A stretch of DNA of 64,000 nt from Candidatus Dadabacteria bacterium (GTDB lineage Bacteria > Desulfobacterota_D > UBA1144 > Nemesobacterales > Nemesobacteraceae), in the NCBI GenBank assembly GCA_009840385.1, contig VXNX01000013.1, positions 510,222-574,221 on the forward strand, written 5' to 3'. The position numbers and the translations under genes were made by a program. Numbering within the stretch: the stretch's first letter is position 1; every line of letters begins with the position of its first letter. Of the stretch, positions 62,840 through 64,000 are shown piece by piece. Under the pieces are notes generated by a model. It was not told where the DNA came from, did no database searches, and worked only from the letters and a program-made list of their open reading frames with translations.

Positions 62840-62868
62840 TTGTAAAACAACGGCCGAATTTGTAGAAT
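62840..62868 (+). promoter_or_regulatory. Promoter for leaderless thiD mRNA
   Basis: TTGTAA (62840-62845), 17 nt spacer, TAGAAT (62863-62868), then six bases to the GTG at 62875. No Shine-Dalgarno. Confidence 0.65.
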
Positions 62869-62874
62869 CCTTAC

Positions 62875-63669
62875 GTGCCGGAAAAAATCCCAAGAGCACT
62901 GACCGTAGCCGGGTCCGATTCAAGCGGAGGGGCGGGAATCCAGGCGGACCTTAAAACCTTTACCGCACTGGGAGTATACGGACTTTCCGTGCTCACCTCC
63001 GTTACCGCACAGAACACTGTTGAAGTAAGCGCGATACATGATCTTCCCGAACAGTTCGTGGGGTTGCAGTTCGACGCCGTGATGAGCGATATAGGCTGCG
63101 ACGCGGCGAAACTAGGGATGCTTTCCAACGAAAAAATCGTCGAGACAGTAGCTGAAAAAATAGATCAGTACGGAATCGAAAAACTTGTTGTAGACCCTGT
63201 GATGCGTTCAAAAGGCGGAACCGCTCTTTTAAGGGACTCAACGGAACTTCTGAAGGAGAAGATTCTCCCAAGAGCGCTTATAGTTACCCCAAACATACCC
63301 GAGGCCGAGATACTGAGCTCCGTGAGCATAAGCGACATAAGCGACATGAAGACCGCAGCTGAGAAGATTCACTCGCTCGGAGCGAAGACGGTTCTTGTAA
63401 AAGGCGGACATCTCGCGAAAGACCACCCGGCGGTGGACCTTTTTTTCGATGGGGAGAGTTTTAAAGAGCTGGTTAGCGAGAGAATCGAAACGAAAAACAC
63501 CCACGGGACCGGCTGCACTTTTTCAGCGGCAGTATGCGCTTTTCTGGCAAAAGGAATGTCTCTTTCGGCTTCCTTGGAAAATTCGAAGTCCTTTATCACG
63601 GAGGCAATAAAGAATTCCTTGGAAATAGGAAAAGGCCATGGGCCTCTTAATCACCTCGGAAAGACCTGA
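62875..63669 (+). CDS. thiD: Hydroxymethylpyrimidine/phosphomethylpyrimidine kinase
   Basis: Two-step phosphorylation of the pyrimidine half of thiamine. 264 residues, ribokinase fold: [47 protein letters not shown] and the catalytic [11 protein letters not shown] anion hole. Start GTG with a -10 six bases upstream. No other thi genes nearby. Divergent from the DUF35 gene. Confidence 0.94.
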   Translation: MPEKIPRALTVAGSDSSGGAGIQADLKTFTALGVYGLSVLTSVTAQNTVEVSAIHDLPEQFVGLQFDAVMSDIGCDAAKLGMLSNEKIVETVAEKIDQYGIEKLVVDPVMRSKGGTALLRDSTELLKEKILPRALIVTPNIPEAEILSSVSISDISDMKTAAEKIHSLGAKTVLVKGGHLAKDHPAVDLFFDGESFKELVSERIETKNTHGTGCTFSAAVCAFLAKGMSLSASLENSKSFITEAIKNSLEIGKGHGPLNHLGKT

Positions 63670-63896
63670 ACCACAAGGCTGACCGATTTTGCCTGCTGCG
63701 CACCGCTACAGCTTTCGCGCCTCTTGCCGATGAACAATTTCAGCAGGGAAGTCAGGTTTTTTCTTGACTATTGTATATAATTCCCCTATCGAAAGTATCC
63801 GTCTGGAGCACGGCAAGTTTGTCCGGAACGTGAGACGCTCCGAAGAGTACAATGTAGCGAGGCGTAACGCCAGGCTTTTTCCGAGGATCAGAACAA
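63670..63896 (+). other. Gene-free gap before the last gene
   Basis: 227 nt with a TATAAT at 63776-63781 but no matching -35 17 nt upstream, and a small palindrome GGCGTAACGCC near 63860. A real promoter for the next gene is possible. I see no other gene. Confidence 0.4.
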
Positions 63897-64000
63897 ATGC
63901 CCGAAAACCGAACCGACCGAGCACACTCCGAACCCGGAGCACCCCAGACCCGGCTGGCAATTTCGGCAGTGCTGTTCACAGTGCTGATTATCGCGACCCT
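63897..64000 (+). CDS. Membrane protein (partial, N-terminus only)
   Basis: 34 residues visible before the right edge: a polar N-terminus (MPENRTDRAHSEPGAP) and the start of a membrane helix (LAISAVLFTVLIIAT). GAGGATC lies about 10 nt before the ATG. Family cannot be told from this fragment. Confidence 0.55.
   Translation, partial: MPENRTDRAHSEPGAPQTRLAISAVLFTVLIIAT

Noticed and set aside
1-64000. tRNA, rRNA, CRISPR or insertion-sequence content
   Set aside because: No GGTTCRA-type T-loop with matching cloverleaf, no spaced repeat array and no transposase or integrase gene was seen in the intergenic regions.

Overview
The window is a dense, almost entirely chromosomal housekeeping segment of a Gram-negative bacterium. 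The Gram-negative call rests on a TonB-dependent receptor, MlaE/MlaF lipid-transport subunits, several lipoproteins with lipoboxes, and YidC/YidD. Genes sit on both strands in short operons. I see no rRNA, tRNA, CRISPR array, prophage or insertion sequence. The split ATP synthase cluster (b', b, delta, alpha without a and c), ATP-grasp GshA, acyl-CoA carboxylase, luciferase-like oxidoreductases, CaiC-like ligases and a DUF35 OB-fold protein suggest an uncultured, deltaproteobacteria-like or candidate-phylum heterotroph, perhaps marine. This placement is inference and I cannot fix the taxon.

Layout. 1-3.7 kb (-): ATP synthase genes behind a CPA2 antiporter. 3.9-5.3 kb (+): pyruvate kinase. 5.3-11.9 kb (-): a six-gene run of metallo-beta-lactamase protein, purB, DsbA-like oxidoreductase, RDD protein, gshA and a DASS transporter. 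12.1-14.3 kb (+): PIN-TRAM protein, ispD, ispF. 14.5-16 kb (+): a secreted tandem-Cache protein with a cysteine-containing C-terminal tail that looks like a sorting signal. 16.1-22.5 kb: mlaF, Mn-SOD, a sigma-70 factor, an rplM-rpsI-inositol phosphate synthase operon, mlaE and a lipoprotein. 22.6-25.3 kb (+): glutaredoxin, then a cobalamin riboswitch and a BtuB-like receptor, followed by an unexplained multi-hairpin element. 25.4-28.4 kb: a divergent pair of luciferase-like oxidoreductases and a membrane protein. 28.4-34.8 kb (-): acyl-CoA carboxylase (pccB-accC-BCCP) with two substrate-binding lipoproteins. 34.8-37.9 kb: coaE-gltX, divergent from a BtuF-like protein without a signal peptide. 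38-43.7 kb: fabH, AEC transporter, rpmG-rpmB, Fur-MerC and a further binding lipoprotein. 43.8-48 kb (-): oadGAB sodium pump and an SDR. 48.1-51.4 kb (+): rpmH-rnpA-yidD-yidC-khpB. 51.4-56.4 kb: tadA and two paralogous CaiC-like ligases around a Ca2+/Na+ exchanger. 56.7-64 kb: KefB-type antiporter, trpEG, phosphohexomutase, DUF35 protein, thiD and the start of a membrane protein.

Themes. Sodium circulation recurs: Oad decarboxylase pump, DASS-type symporter, Ca2+/Na+ exchanger and CPA2 antiporters. Vitamin B12 appears twice, as a riboswitch with BtuB-like receptor and as a cytosolic BtuF-like protein. Acyl-CoA metabolism is prominent: carboxylase, two ligases, FabH, DUF35 protein and SDR.

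The most interesting signals are (i) at least six genes whose -10 box lies only 6-8 nt before the start codon with no Shine-Dalgarno sequence, i.e. predicted leaderless mRNAs; (ii) the structured element at 25294-25405; (iii) the surface-anchored tandem-Cache protein; and (iv) several perfect palindromic operators placed on good promoters (oad, DUF35, fur).
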